From positions 1 to 52,393 of the forward strand of contig CAUYUA010000155.1 in assembly GCA_963575675.1 (NCBI GenBank): DNA of 52,393 nt. Reading direction: 5' to 3'. Below, one piece after another: positions 52,307 through 52,393 of the stretch. The position numbers and the translations under genes are program-made. The notes beneath the pieces were generated by a model. It worked only from the letters and a program-made list of their open reading frames with translations, ran no database searches and was not told the DNA's origin. Position 1 is the first letter of the stretch. Each line of letters starts with the position of its first letter. The stretch comes from CAUYUA01 sp963575675. Lineage in GTDB: Bacteria > Pseudomonadota > Alphaproteobacteria > Azospirillales > Azospirillaceae.

Positions 52307-52393
52307 GAATTGAAACGGCCCTCGCGCCTTTGATTGTTACAGTCTCCAAGTCATGGTTTCCAAAGGCCTCCCGGCCTTTGGCGGGTCCAGGGC
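52307..52393 (+). repeat. Repeat family B, truncated by the window end
   Basis: It starts GAATTGAAACGGCCC and contains AAGTCATGGTTTCCAAAGG and the hairpin CCAAAGGCC-TCCC-GGCCTTTGG. The core is identical to the copy at 7150-7260. The right end is cut by the window. Confidence 0.85.

Noticed and set aside
1..52393. CRISPR arrays, tRNA and rRNA genes
   Set aside because: No regularly spaced repeat-spacer array, cloverleaf or rRNA sequence was recognised by eye. A covariance search was not possible.

Overview
The window looks like a chromosomal segment of a motile, chemotactic alphaproteobacterium, most likely of the Rhodospirillales. This is inferred from gene content: a DUF2336 protein, CheZ with MotB-like proteins, an AapJ-like amino-acid binding protein, AddA, and very many two-component and c-di-GMP proteins. 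HemN, bacteriohemerythrin and a diiron MBL protein next to chemoreceptor-like genes suggest life across changing oxygen levels. No rRNA, tRNA, CRISPR array or prophage was recognised. One insertion sequence is present, and two families of short dispersed hairpin repeats fill many intergenic gaps.

Layout. 1-2.2 kb: carA (minus), yqeY (plus) and a large inverted repeat. 2.3-6.9 kb: AapJ-like binding protein, hybrid histidine kinase and single-domain response regulator, all plus. 7.3-10.2 kb: a minus-strand group of a receptor-like protein, a flavodiiron-type MBL protein and a soluble receptor with a C-terminal Cache-like domain. 10.6-12.2 kb: a secreted protein, a membrane-anchored zinc-ribbon peptide and an isochorismatase-fold protein that lacks its catalytic cysteine. 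12.4-14.6 kb (minus): LolC/E-type permease, SRPBCC protein and perhaps a 57-residue ORF. A perfect 81-bp palindrome then precedes nadK, hemN and a DUF2336 gene (plus).

18.7-28.4 kb is a tightly overlapping minus-strand four-gene unit: exported helical protein, 1449-residue hybrid kinase, STAS/CheB-like/CheR fusion, and REC-PAS-PAS-GGDEF-EAL protein. It reads as one signalling module from the envelope to receptor-methylation-like and c-di-GMP outputs. An AT-rich gap of about 1.1 kb follows. 29.5-35.3 kb (plus) is a second compact unit: cheZ, two MotB-like proteins (only one with the ion-path aspartate) and a 1084-residue exported AMIN-like/TPR protein, with no motA. This stator-like set is one of the most interesting parts of the window.

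35.4-52.4 kb holds a TPR/glycosyltransferase-like protein, a cation diffusion facilitator with an enlarged C-terminus, a LivM-LivG fusion, an IS630-family element with a T8 frameshift site, a small secreted cysteine protein, gabD, addA, bacteriohemerythrin, an NG-repeat protein, and fadD divergent from a TetR regulator. All assignments come from reading motifs. No database search or computation was run.
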